Assembly (NCBI GenBank): GCA_910586435.1
Contig: CAJUGT010000012.1
Location: 1 to 47,632, forward strand
Direction: 5' to 3'
DNA length: 47,632 nucleotides
Source of the DNA: an uncultured Acetatifactor sp.
GTDB lineage: Bacteria > Bacillota > Clostridia > Lachnospirales > Lachnospiraceae
Positions 7,045 to 15,319 of this stretch are shown here, piece by piece. The first letter of the stretch is position 1, and every line of letters begins with the position of its first letter. The translations under genes and the position numbers were made by a program. A model generated the notes under the pieces. It made no database searches, was not told where the DNA came from, and saw nothing but the letters and a program-made list of their open reading frames with translations.

Positions 7045-8814
7045 TTGAAGACAATCAAAAACAATCTGCGCATGATAGGTTATATATATAAAGTTGCTCC
7101 CATGTATTTGATTTCTATGTTTTTGTGCAGCATAATACAGGCGTTGCTGGCCGTTGGCGGTCTGTGGGCAGACAAAGTGGTCATCTCCCGGCTGATGGAT
7201 GGCAGGGGCATTGTGACAGGACTGTTCCTGTTCTATGGGTTTTATATCGTGCTGGACTATGTGTTTGAGCAGGTAAGGAATCTTATGATGAATCGGTTCA
7301 ACAGCCTACATAACGTTGATTTTTCTATTTACATGCGGAGACTTCTCTATGATAAGGTGAAGGACTTTGATATTTCCTGTTATGAGGACCAGGAATTCTA
7401 TAACGACTATGAGCGTGTAGTGGGAGAGATAGATACCAGGCCAATTCAGGTGGCCAATACCTTTTCAAGATGTGTCTATTATATTCTGACAATGGTGTTT
7501 ATTACAGTGGTGGTTTTTGAGCCGGTTTTCATTGTGTTGGCGTTTGTGGTTGTAATAAAGCATGTGCTGCACATTAACTATCTGAACAAAATAAATTACC
7601 ATATGAAAATGGAGACAACTGTGCATGAAAGACGGTCAGGATATGTGAAGCAATTGTTCCAAGACAATGTTTTCATTGCGCAGTCGCGTGTCATGGGGGC
7701 CACATCATATTTTATCAGGCTGAATGACAGGGCAGTGGAAAGTGATTACATTGTGGCGGAAAAATATTATAAAAAAAGCTTGTTTTCGTCTGTCATGTCA
7801 AGCTTCACAGGGTGTCTTGCGCCTGCGGTGGTGGGATACTATTTATGTGTCCAGATGCTGCGTGACAGATATTCGGTCAGTGACTTTGTGTATCTGTTTG
7901 AGGCGTTTTCCATGTTTGCCAACAACCTGACCTATTTATTCCAGGTTATTCCGGAAGTAGCGGACCATAGCAGGTATATCGACAATATATGGAAAGTAAT
8001 GGAGTACCAGCCTGTTATCAGGGAGGACGGCGAGGAGATGGCATCAATGGGGGCCTTTGAGAAATTGGAAATAAGAAACCTTTGTTTTGCCTATCAGAAA
8101 GGCAGGGAGGTGCTGAAAGGAATCACTTTTCAGCTTAGAAAAGGCGAGAAGATTGCCATTGTGGGGGAAAATGGAAGTGGGAAGAGCACGCTGGTGAAGC
8201 TTTTATTGGATATGTATCCGGCTGGGGGCGGGGAGATACTGTACAACGGCGTGGACTACAGGCACTGTGCCGCATCAGAGATCAGGGCAGGGTTCGGTGT
8301 GGTCTTCCAGAATTTCCAGACCTATGCTTTCACTGTGGCCGAGAATGTGCTGATGCGAAATGTGGAAACTGAGGCGGACAGGGAGAAAGTTGTTTCAGCC
8401 CTGGGGTTTGCGGGATTATGGGAAAAGGTGGAGGCGTTAGAGGATGGTATATTCACGGTGCTGACCAGGGAATTCGACGAAAATGGAGTATACTTCTCCG
8501 GAGGAGAATACCAGAAGCTTGCCATTGCCAGAGCCTATGCCAGGGATGCGGAGGTGCTCATTTTCGATGAGCCAAACAGCGCACTGGATCCTGTCTCTGA
8601 ATATGAGATATTCCAGAAGATAATGCTGCTTGGGAAGGACAGGACGGTTATCTATATCTCTCATCGCCTGTTCTCTACGGTTTCTGCGGACTGTATCTAT
8701 CTGCTTGCGGATGGACAGGTCTGTGAAAAAGGAACCCATGACAGCCTGATGGAGCAGAAGGGGAAGTATCATGAAATGTATACTGCCCAGATAAAGGGGT
8801 ACCGGGAATCATGA
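7045..8814 (+). CDS. ABC transporter, fused permease and ATPase half (first of a pair)
   Basis: 589 residues, type IV ABC exporter half-transporter in the cytoplasmic membrane. The membrane domain (about 1-325) has hydrophobic helices, including 18-38, 55-72, 145-172 and 252-270. The ATPase domain has Walker A GENGSGKST (374-382), the Q-loop in VVFQNFQTYA, signature FSGGEYQ (484-490), Walker B VLIFDEP (504-510, catalytic Glu509) and switch His540. All are intact. The TTG start is preceded by AAGGAAAGG. It overlaps the next gene by 4 bases (ATGA), so the two halves were made to be translated together as a heterodimer. The family includes lantibiotic, peptide and natural-product exporters; the cargo here is not shown. 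Confidence 0.92.
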   Translation: MKTIKNNLRMIGYIYKVAPMYLISMFLCSIIQALLAVGGLWADKVVISRLMDGRGIVTGLFLFYGFYIVLDYVFEQVRNLMMNRFNSLHNVDFSIYMRRLLYDKVKDFDISCYEDQEFYNDYERVVGEIDTRPIQVANTFSRCVYYILTMVFITVVVFEPVFIVLAFVVVIKHVLHINYLNKINYHMKMETTVHERRSGYVKQLFQDNVFIAQSRVMGATSYFIRLNDRAVESDYIVAEKYYKKSLFSSVMSSFTGCLAPAVVGYYLCVQMLRDRYSVSDFVYLFEAFSMFANNLTYLFQVIPEVADHSRYIDNIWKVMEYQPVIREDGEEMASMGAFEKLEIRNLCFAYQKGREVLKGITFQLRKGEKIAIVGENGSGKSTLVKLLLDMYPAGGGEILYNGVDYRHCAASEIRAGFGVVFQNFQTYAFTVAENVLMRNVETEADREKVVSALGFAGLWEKVEALEDGIFTVLTREFDENGVYFSGGEYQKLAIARAYARDAEVLIFDEPNSALDPVSEYEIFQKIMLLGKDRTVIYISHRLFSTVSADCIYLLADGQVCEKGTHDSLMEQKGKYHEMYTAQIKGYRES

Positions 8815-10585
8815 AAGAACATCTGTATATTTTGAAATGCATGCATAAAGCGTCACCATCTTATTTGTTTGTGAATCTATTGCAGGTGGTGGTCTCATAC
8901 ATAGCGTTTGCTTTGCTGTTGCCTTTCAGCAGATATATTGTCAACAGTTTCCTGTATGGAGAAGCGGATTACCATAAGATTACCATAGCCTTTTTATTTT
9001 ATCTGGCAGTGAAATCGGTAAGTGAATTTTTTACTTATTGGGTAACGCAGGTATACAATCAGCTACAGTACATTAAAATCGAAAAATATATGAATGGGCT
9101 TGTCTATGAGAAGTGCCAGTGGATTGACATAGCTTGTTATGAGAATACAGATATGTATAATCAGTACGTGAGGGCGCTGGAGGATGGACCCCAGAGAGTG
9201 ACAGGGACTGGGGGGGTTATATGCGCTTTTGTCTCCTCGCTGCTTCGGATTGGGACAATAGTGGGGCTGTTTGCGTCGTTGGATATGGTCTTCTGTGTCC
9301 TGGCCATGCTGTATTGTGTCCAGAGGTTAGCCGGAACGAAACGTAACAATCAGATATTTTACCAAGCGAATCTGGAGGAGACACCGGTAAACAGGAAGAG
9401 CAATTATATCAACAGCATCTTTGGCAGCCGACAATATGCGGAAGAGGTGAAGATGTATCAGCTGCATGATTTCCTCGCGGAAAAATTCGCAGCGGCCAAG
9501 CTCCAATGGAAGGAACTGAAGAAAAAGAGGATAGCGGAGCTGCTGAAGTTCCTTTTACAATAAATTTCATGGGAAGTATATTGCGTTTATCTGTAAATTT
9601 TCTGGTGATATATCGTGTGATGGAGGGAAGATTCACAGTGGGGGACTTCACTGTCGTGTTTGTGGCAGTGAATTCTTTGGCAGATTCCCTGACAGGGTTA
9701 TTCAATGTGATACCGAACACGAAGTATAACCAGCGTATGATTGCGTTGCTCCAAAAGCTTTTGGACTATGAACCATCGGTGTATGTAAGAAAAGGGGATG
9801 CTCCGGGAGAAGAGGTCAGGGGAGGGGTATGTGTTTCTGTTGACAGGATTTCCTTTGCGTATCCGAATTGTCCGGAAACGATAGTATTGCGGGACATCTC
9901 TGTGCGGATAGCCCAAGGGGAGAAGATAGTCATCGTAGGACGGAATGGTTCAGGTAAGTCCACATTTTTGAAGCTGCTGTTGGGTTTCTACGAACCTCAG
10001 GCGGGGGAGATTGCCTTGAATGGACGAAATTTTTCTGTCTATGACAGGGACTCTTTTTATGGAATATTTGGAGTGGTCTTCCAGGATGCCCAGATTTACT
10101 GCACGACGATTGCGGAGAATATACTGTTTCAGGGGGAGCTGACAGAAGAGGATGAGAAGAGAGTCTGGGAAGCTTTGGAATTCAGCGGGCTGGAGCGGAA
10201 AGTGCGCACGTTGGAGAAAGGGATTTACACTGTGGTAACTAGGGAGTTCGACCAGGAGGGGGTCTACTTGTCTGGGGGAGAGTACCAGCGTCTTGCCATA
10301 GCCAGGGCATATGTCAGGAATCCTAAGATTTTGCTTTTTGATGAACCGGCCAGCTCATTAGACCCCATCGCCGAAAGGGATATTATGGATAAACTGTATG
10401 AACTGGGCAAGGCAAAGACAGTAGTATGCGTGTCCCATCGTCTGTCCTCTACCATAGGGGCGGACAAAATATTGGTATTTGATGAGGGAAGAATCGTGGA
10501 AAGCGGTAGCCACAGAGAATTGATGGATGTTCAAGGGGTGTATTATGACATGTTTATGAAGCAGACAGAAGGATACCAGCTGTGA
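8811..10585 (+). pseudogene. ABC transporter half (second of a pair), broken by a one-base frameshift
   Basis: It is the same kind of protein as its upstream partner, about 591 residues if the frame is repaired. Frame one runs 8811-9563 and covers the first membrane helices. The rest lies in another frame that reaches 10585. The break maps to the CTTTT run at 9552-9556: one extra T would give the smooth reading KFLFTINFM. The second part keeps Walker A GRNGSGKST, signature LSGGEYQ, Walker B LLFDEP and the SHRLSS His. Because the tract is homopolymeric, this may be a sequencing error, phase variation by slippage, or a true loss. If true, the heterodimer cannot form normally. Confidence 0.85.
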
Positions 10586-10701
10586 TTTTTTTGATGAGAG
10601 AAGATAGCAATATTACTGAGATTGAGTTTATAGATGACCTGATAAAGAGTTCATATATATTATACAAGGCAATTGTTATTTTGAAAATAAGATTAGGATA
10701 A
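10582..10701 (+). pseudogene. Short ORF resembling a degenerate acyl carrier protein
   Basis: GTG at 10582 (AAGGA at 10569-10573, overlapping the transporter stop) or ATG at 10594 opens a 39- or 35-residue ORF. It contains ITEIEFIDDLIKSSYILYKA. The DDLI...S.YI...AIVIL pattern resembles the helix I-II region of acyl/peptidyl carrier proteins (the usual form is DDLIESGYIDSFAIV), but the phosphopantetheine Ser of the DSx motif is absent and the protein stops early. It would fit with the neighbouring gene if that is a BtrH-like acyltransferase. It could also be chance, or an unrelated small peptide. Confidence 0.3.
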
Positions 10702-10717
10702 ATATAAAGCGAGAGGA

Positions 10718-12265
10718 ATGACAAAAATTATGAAGAATATATTGCCAATTAATGATAATCCATATTTTAGATCTTATACATACTTTGGCTACCATCAAGC
10801 TATAATTAGTGCTTCTAATAATGTGCCCCAAAATGTTAATGATGAAATTGCAAGTATTTATGTAAAAGATTTTAATTTATATGCATGGCAGATTGACAAC
10901 GAGCAAATAAAATATGAAATACATCCGCAAAATATTATAAAATTCTATGGCAATAAATGGAACATAGATATGAATGTTGTTTTTTCAAGATTATGTAATA
11001 CTAATGATGAAATAGAGATAAGTATCCATAAGCAACTCAATACAAATGCCTGGGCATCAATTGTTGTTTTTTTTACAGATGTATATAGAAAAGACTCATT
11101 TAACAATTCGACTTTGTGTGACATTCAAATGGGTAATTATTCTAAAGATGGTCTCTTCTATAAAATAGGTTCAAAGTCTCGTATTTCTTTATTGACTAAT
11201 CCATCGTTTCCATTAAAGCTACACTTAGTTAGAGTAGGTGATGATGTAAAACTGATTTATAATGATGCAAATCATATGCAACAAGAGATCCTATTTGACA
11301 ATAATGAACTTAATTTTACATATGAGAAAATTGGTTTTGCAGTGAATATGGGGTGCAATGCATATTATGAATGGCTATTTTCCAATTTTATAAATTTTAG
11401 ATTCAATTTTGAATCTCAGATACCTATAGATTTTCTATGGAATCATTATAAAAATTGGAATCCACATACGAATGATTATTTTATAGATTATAATATGGAA
11501 ACAGAAAAGTACTTGCAAATTATGGGATTTTCGGTATTAGATTATATTAAATTGATGATTAATTTGAATAGATATATAGAGACAGATATTAATGATAATT
11601 TACATTTAAGAATTTCAGATGATCATGGTCCATTTTTTCATCAAAATCTAATATATGGATATGATGATTCAGAAAAAAAACTATATTTATTGTATTATGA
11701 AAATGGGAAAGTACATAACGCTACCATGAACTATATTGACTTTTTGTCTGAAAGAAACAATCTTTCCGATAGAAAGCTTTATGTATATAAATATGACATG
11801 GGATATGAGATGCATAAGTTGTCTTCAAAGTTTATTCTGCAAGTGTTTAAAGAATTTAGAAATTCTCAGAATATATCATATTATGAATCATATTATGATT
11901 TATCTTTTTATTTTGGACTAAATGCCCTTACATCTTTACTGTCAGATAAAGGTTTTGCTAAACTCAAATCCGATATCAGGATTAGCCATCTACTCTATGA
12001 ACACAGTATATGCAACAGAGATCGTTTTGAATATCTATTATATAAAAAGATAATTGATGAGGACTTTTATCAAAGGATATACGATGTAGCTAAGGCTGGA
12101 TGCGATACATCACTGATACTAAGGAACTTGATTCTAAAGATGCGATTTGGAGGGAAAGTAGATGATACAATAATAAAAAAGTTCATAACACAATTAATAG
12201 ATATAGAAACTCAGATTGCGGATCTTGTAATTTGTAAGTTTGAAAGAGATATTTCTTTGCCTTAA
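10718..12265 (+). CDS. AT-rich protein with possible BtrH/papain-like segment
   Basis: 515 residues, function not established. The gene is visibly more AT-rich, with more Asn, Ile and Tyr codons, than its neighbours on both sides, which suggests transfer. The N-terminal part (about 50-230) is strand-rich and includes YYEWLFSNFINF, a feel of concanavalin-like sandwich domains. The centre (about 300-345) has FFHQNLIYGYDDSEKKLYLL then a GK..NATMNYIDF segment. This His plus GYDD plus strand pattern occurs in BtrH-N / C39-like papain folds. BtrH itself moves an acyl group from a carrier protein. The C-terminus (about 370-510) is helical. RBS GCGAGAGG precedes ATG 10718; an ATG six codons later (10733... 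region, MKNILPI) is an alternative. It follows the two transporter genes. Confidence 0.6.
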   Translation: MTKIMKNILPINDNPYFRSYTYFGYHQAIISASNNVPQNVNDEIASIYVKDFNLYAWQIDNEQIKYEIHPQNIIKFYGNKWNIDMNVVFSRLCNTNDEIEISIHKQLNTNAWASIVVFFTDVYRKDSFNNSTLCDIQMGNYSKDGLFYKIGSKSRISLLTNPSFPLKLHLVRVGDDVKLIYNDANHMQQEILFDNNELNFTYEKIGFAVNMGCNAYYEWLFSNFINFRFNFESQIPIDFLWNHYKNWNPHTNDYFIDYNMETEKYLQIMGFSVLDYIKLMINLNRYIETDINDNLHLRISDDHGPFFHQNLIYGYDDSEKKLYLLYYENGKVHNATMNYIDFLSERNNLSDRKLYVYKYDMGYEMHKLSSKFILQVFKEFRNSQNISYYESYYDLSFYFGLNALTSLLSDKGFAKLKSDIRISHLLYEHSICNRDRFEYLLYKKIIDEDFYQRIYDVAKAGCDTSLILRNLILKMRFGGKVDDTIIKKFITQLIDIETQIADLVICKFERDISLP

Positions 12266-12558
12266 TGCGTAAAGGACCTGCATTACCCGGCCATATAACT
12301 TATGTTCAGTTGGAGAATAGTGTGCCAGAAGGAGCGGATATATGTCTGTTGGGAATAAGTGAGAAAGATTTTACGGGGCGTGAAGAAAATCATCAAAAAG
12401 TATGGGGGAACAAAGTCGGGCCGATATGGCGGAACAACTACAGAGATGTATCCGCCATTTTAAAAATACAGAAACTGAGAGATGGGATATACCATAAAAC
12501 TTTGAGAATCAAAGAAGGTCAGATGCAGTTCATAGATAAAAGTCGCAGGAAAAATTAG
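12265..12558 (+). CDS. Possible small ORF or gene fragment
   Basis: 97 residues, starting within the TAATG that ends the previous gene. Base composition returns here to that of the surroundings, unlike the AT-rich gene before it. No ribosome binding site is visible close upstream. The protein (PEGADICLLGISEKDFTG early, basic KSRRKN end) shows no domain that I recognise. It may be the 3' part of a gene cut by insertion of the AT-rich segment. Low confidence that it is expressed. Confidence 0.35.
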   Translation: MRKGPALPGHITYVQLENSVPEGADICLLGISEKDFTGREENHQKVWGNKVGPIWRNNYRDVSAILKIQKLRDGIYHKTLRIKEGQMQFIDKSRRKN

Positions 12559-12646
12559 CCTGCGCTCTTGATACACAATCCTTTTACTGTTATACATAAA
12601 GCAAAGCGGAAAGTTTTCTAATATCATAAAATGAATCTCACTGTAG

Positions 12647-13564
12647 TTAATTCACAGGCATATACTTGTTGAGATATTCCTCCACCGTTTTCATGTACTG
12701 TTCATATATTTTATCATCATTTTGCAGTCCGTGTCCCGAATGGGGCATTTCAAAGTACTTATGGTCCACGCCGTTATCTTTCAGGGCATTTACCAAATGC
12801 GCAGCGCTTTCAAACGGACACACTCGGTCGTGGGCGCCATAGGCAATCACACTCGGTACACTGTTTTCGTCAATCCACATAAATGCGGAAATCGGTTTGA
12901 TGATCTCGTCATATTCCGGTGTATCAAGAATATCTGCTTCTATTTCCACTCCGAGCATAACACCAAACAATCCAGCCGCTGCTTTCCGGCTCTCGTGGGT
13001 ATCTTGATCCAGACCATACACACCCCAATCTTTTCTATAAAAGCTCGACGGGCCGACCGCTTCAAACATCATTTTTACGGGAACAGGAGAATCCGCTGCG
13101 TCTCTGTAAGCGTAGAGCATAGCGAGCGTACCGCCTGCCGAGCCGCCGGATATTGCCATCCTGTCAATATGGTATCCGAGTCTTTCCGCTTCTTTAACCA
13201 CCCTCGGCATAGCTTCTTTGATTTCCATGGACTGCGAGTAAACGCTTTTGTTATTTTCATTGGTGCGCAGGGTATAGTTAATTCCCGCAGCAACATAGCC
13301 TTTGGAACACAGCCAGGCAAGCATTTCGGCGTCGTCTGCTTTGTCACCTGATGTAAATCCGCCTGCATGGAGATAAACCACCAAACCATAGCTTTCCTTA
13401 CCATTATTTGCGGGAACATACAGATCAAATTTGTTAGCTTCACCATTCCCGTAGGAAAGGTCTTTATGAACCTTTCCGATTTCGTCCGTCATTTGAACTG
13501 AATATTCTTTTGCCCATGACGGCTTAACCGCAAATGTTTTTGAAGTTGCTGAGGGACAAACCAA
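12647..13564 (-). CDS. Alpha/beta hydrolase (esterase-like), 5' end apparently lost
   Basis: Serine hydrolase of the carboxylesterase / BD-FAE type. Visible elements are the oxyanion motif YLHAGGF (HGG-type), the nucleophile elbow SGGSAGG, an acid in AYGAHDRVCPFE and the catalytic His in PHSGHGL near the C-terminus. The reading frame opens with TTG at 13564, with no RBS and ten codons overlapping the tetR remnant on the other strand. Relatives normally have a membrane anchor ahead of the KPSWAKEYS stretch, and it is missing here. An internal ATG at 13492 (MTDEIGKVHKDL) could still give the complete catalytic domain as a cytosolic enzyme. Substrate unknown. See the junction finding. Confidence 0.7.
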   Translation of the reverse strand: MVCPSATSKTFAVKPSWAKEYSVQMTDEIGKVHKDLSYGNGEANKFDLYVPANNGKESYGLVVYLHAGGFTSGDKADDAEMLAWLCSKGYVAAGINYTLRTNENNKSVYSQSMEIKEAMPRVVKEAERLGYHIDRMAISGGSAGGTLAMLYAYRDAADSPVPVKMMFEAVGPSSFYRKDWGVYGLDQDTHESRKAAAGLFGVMLGVEIEADILDTPEYDEIIKPISAFMWIDENSVPSVIAYGAHDRVCPFESAAHLVNALKDNGVDHKYFEMPHSGHGLQNDDKIYEQYMKTVEEYLNKYMPVN

Positions 13565-13933
13565 TTGGGAATATATCCATCAGCGAATTATGCGATTTTG
13601 CTGGAATCGGCAGAGCGTCTTTTTATCGTAATTTTGAAAGCAAAGAGGATATTCTGCGGAGATATATCAATAAAATATTCAAAGAATGGACGGATGAAGC
13701 AGACAAAAAAGAAAACAGATCGTTACATGAATTGCTGGGTTTCATTCATCTATCTTTTAAAGGATGTCATTATTGGGATTTGTGGGCCGAAACCCGAACA
13801 TTCAAGGCAGGAAGCATATGCAAGAGCGTATGTTGCCTATGCTCTGTACGGCTGGGTTGAAGTATGGTTTCAGAGAGGAATGCGGGAAACAGCGGAGGAG
13901 ATAAGGGTGATGTTCAAAGGGCAGGGATTATAG
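13534..13933 (+). pseudogene. TetR-family regulator, truncated and frameshifted
   Basis: The recognisable DNA-binding helix-turn-helix ISISELCDFAGIGRASFYRNF is in the frame opened by ATG 13534, but the first helix region normally ahead of it is absent. That frame runs into non-homologous sequence after about 13755. The family's typical end, ICGPKPEHSRQEAYARAYVA then LYGWVEVWFQRGM, continues in a different frame to the stop at 13933. Roughly 20 or more residues of the ligand domain appear deleted at the switch point, near 13750-13775. It is divergent from the hydrolase, which it probably once controlled. It is very likely non-functional. Confidence 0.8.
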
Positions 13934-14102
13934 AATGGCAGTCATAACTTAAATATAAAAGTGGCACATAAAGTCCTCACCTGCTGATTTTGAGAAGGTT
14001 TGATAGTGTAACCGCGCAAGTGGTGATGAAACGTTTCGGAAACTTTCTATTTGTTTTCTACAGGGACATATAAATGATTTATATTGCGTCAAGGAATGTG
14101 TT

Positions 14103-14213
14103 ATGATAAAATCGAATTTGGTAACAAGTGGATTACTTCTCTCAACAGGATTTGTTATGGTAACAGCACTTTCATGTGCGTTTTTACGAATGGAAGTTAC
14201 TTTTGTGCGTTAA
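14103..14213 (+). CDS. Small hydrophobic peptide ORF (36 residues)
   Basis: ATG 14103 follows AAGGA (14091-14095) with 7-base spacing. The predicted peptide starts MIKSNLVTSGLLLSTGF and continues through VMVTALSCAF to a basic LRMEVTFVR end: one membrane-spanning or signal-like segment. It lies in the otherwise gene-free 336 bases between the tetR remnant and the DUF1266 gene. It could be a small membrane protein or the broken N-terminus of a longer exported one. No family recognised. Confidence 0.4.
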   Translation: MIKSNLVTSGLLLSTGFVMVTALSCAFLRMEVTFVR

Positions 14214-14269
14214 AAGGATTTTATTTTTAGTGTCGCCTGGCAGCGACTTTCATAAGGAGGCAAACGGAT

Positions 14270-15112
14270 ATGGGTATTTTTGATCGCTTTAAAAAACAGG
14301 GTGAAGATTCCGAAGGCAAAACGGGAGTTTTCGACCCTAACCAACTGAAAGATTTCCATCCCTATGACACCGGGCTGGCGCAGACCATCCAGGCTTTGGC
14401 TGCGGAATTCCATGAGAAGGCCATGTGCGCTCGAAAGCCTTGTGACCGGGATCAGTTTATTGCCTTGCTTGGGGGCATTTCTGCCCTGCGCAAGACGCCT
14501 GGTATCCCCGGTCCCGATCAGTCCGGGCCGGACTATTTTACTGCTTTGCCTCGATGCGCTTCCAAAGAAGCGGAAGAGGAATGTCGTGCCCATCTTGAAA
14601 AAGTTTTTGGCATTACGGATAAGAAGTCTTTGCTGGATTTTTGTATGAAAGAAATCTGCTGCCATAGCCAGTATTCGGATTTCAGGGGGTTCTGGGAGGA
14701 CCAGCCGCCCTTTGATATGGCACAGCTGAATAAGGACGCGCTGGCATTTTTCCAGGTTGCCCGGGATTTTTCAGCGCAGTTCTACCCCATTGTAGGGAAC
14801 AAAGGTTATCTGGCCTGGGATATTAGCGAATGTATCGGACATTTACGAGTGGGATATGCCTGCGGGATATTAAATCGGACGGAATTAGACCAGTTGGCGG
14901 AACATTGGATTCTTAAGGCACAAATTTTTGAAAACTGGGCGGATTTTGCCGTAAGCCTCATATGCGGCGAGCTGTATTGGGATTTTCGCCATGGAGCCAA
15001 GCTGCCGGAGCTCAACCAAGGATTGGAGTTGTGGACACGGCTGGTTCGCATACTGCTTGAAGATGATACTGCATGGGGCAGCGGATTGTGGTATGATGCT
15101 TCCAACAGGTAA
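14270..15112 (+). CDS. DUF1266 domain-containing protein
   Basis: 280 residues, function unknown, predicted cytosolic. It begins MGIFDRFKKQG, a start common among small adaptor-like proteins. The C-terminal half (about 165-280) carries the pattern of DUF1266: LAWDISECIGHLRVGYACGI, then ELDQLAEHWILKAQ, ENWADFAVSLICGELYW. The WDI...R pattern and the W...GE.YW ending are the conserved parts. A good RBS (ATAAGGAGG) precedes the ATG. It stands alone between a small ORF and a terminator. DUF1266 proteins occur in scattered bacterial genomes, often near polymorphic or accessory genes, with no assigned reaction. Confidence 0.75.
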   Translation: MGIFDRFKKQGEDSEGKTGVFDPNQLKDFHPYDTGLAQTIQALAAEFHEKAMCARKPCDRDQFIALLGGISALRKTPGIPGPDQSGPDYFTALPRCASKEAEEECRAHLEKVFGITDKKSLLDFCMKEICCHSQYSDFRGFWEDQPPFDMAQLNKDALAFFQVARDFSAQFYPIVGNKGYLAWDISECIGHLRVGYACGILNRTELDQLAEHWILKAQIFENWADFAVSLICGELYWDFRHGAKLPELNQGLELWTRLVRILLEDDTAWGSGLWYDASNR

Positions 15113-15158
15113 TATCGTTCGTGTGGTTCGCATGCGTTTTTTGATGATAAGGAAGTCG

Positions 15159-15186
15159 CAAAGACCCGTGAGGCGAAGGTCTTTTT
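15159..15186 (+). terminator. Terminator of the DUF1266 gene
   Basis: AAAGACC (15160-15166) pairs with GGTCTTT (15178-15184), with an 11-base loop and a T-run extending to 15185. It lies about 45 bases after the stop codon. Confidence 0.75.
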
Positions 15187-15234
15187 GTCGCTTTTGAACG
15201 GCAGTCTATTTCGCTGGTTCGCAAACATAAATAC

Positions 15235-15263
15235 TTGAATTAATATATGTTTGATAGTATAAT
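15235..15263 (+). promoter_or_regulatory. Sigma-A type promoter of pgi
   Basis: TTGAAT (15235-15240) and TATAAT (15258-15263) are separated by exactly 17 bases, an almost consensus vegetative promoter, 57 bases ahead of the pgi start codon. Confidence 0.85.
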
Positions 15264-15319
15264 TTTAGGGTAGTATTGTGGCAGTGCCAGAAAATTATTT
15301 AAAGGAGGTAGGGGCAAAT

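Noticed and set aside
12722..13351. 209-residue plus-strand ORF
   Set aside because: Antisense shadow of the hydrolase, whose catalytic motifs are clear on the minus strand.
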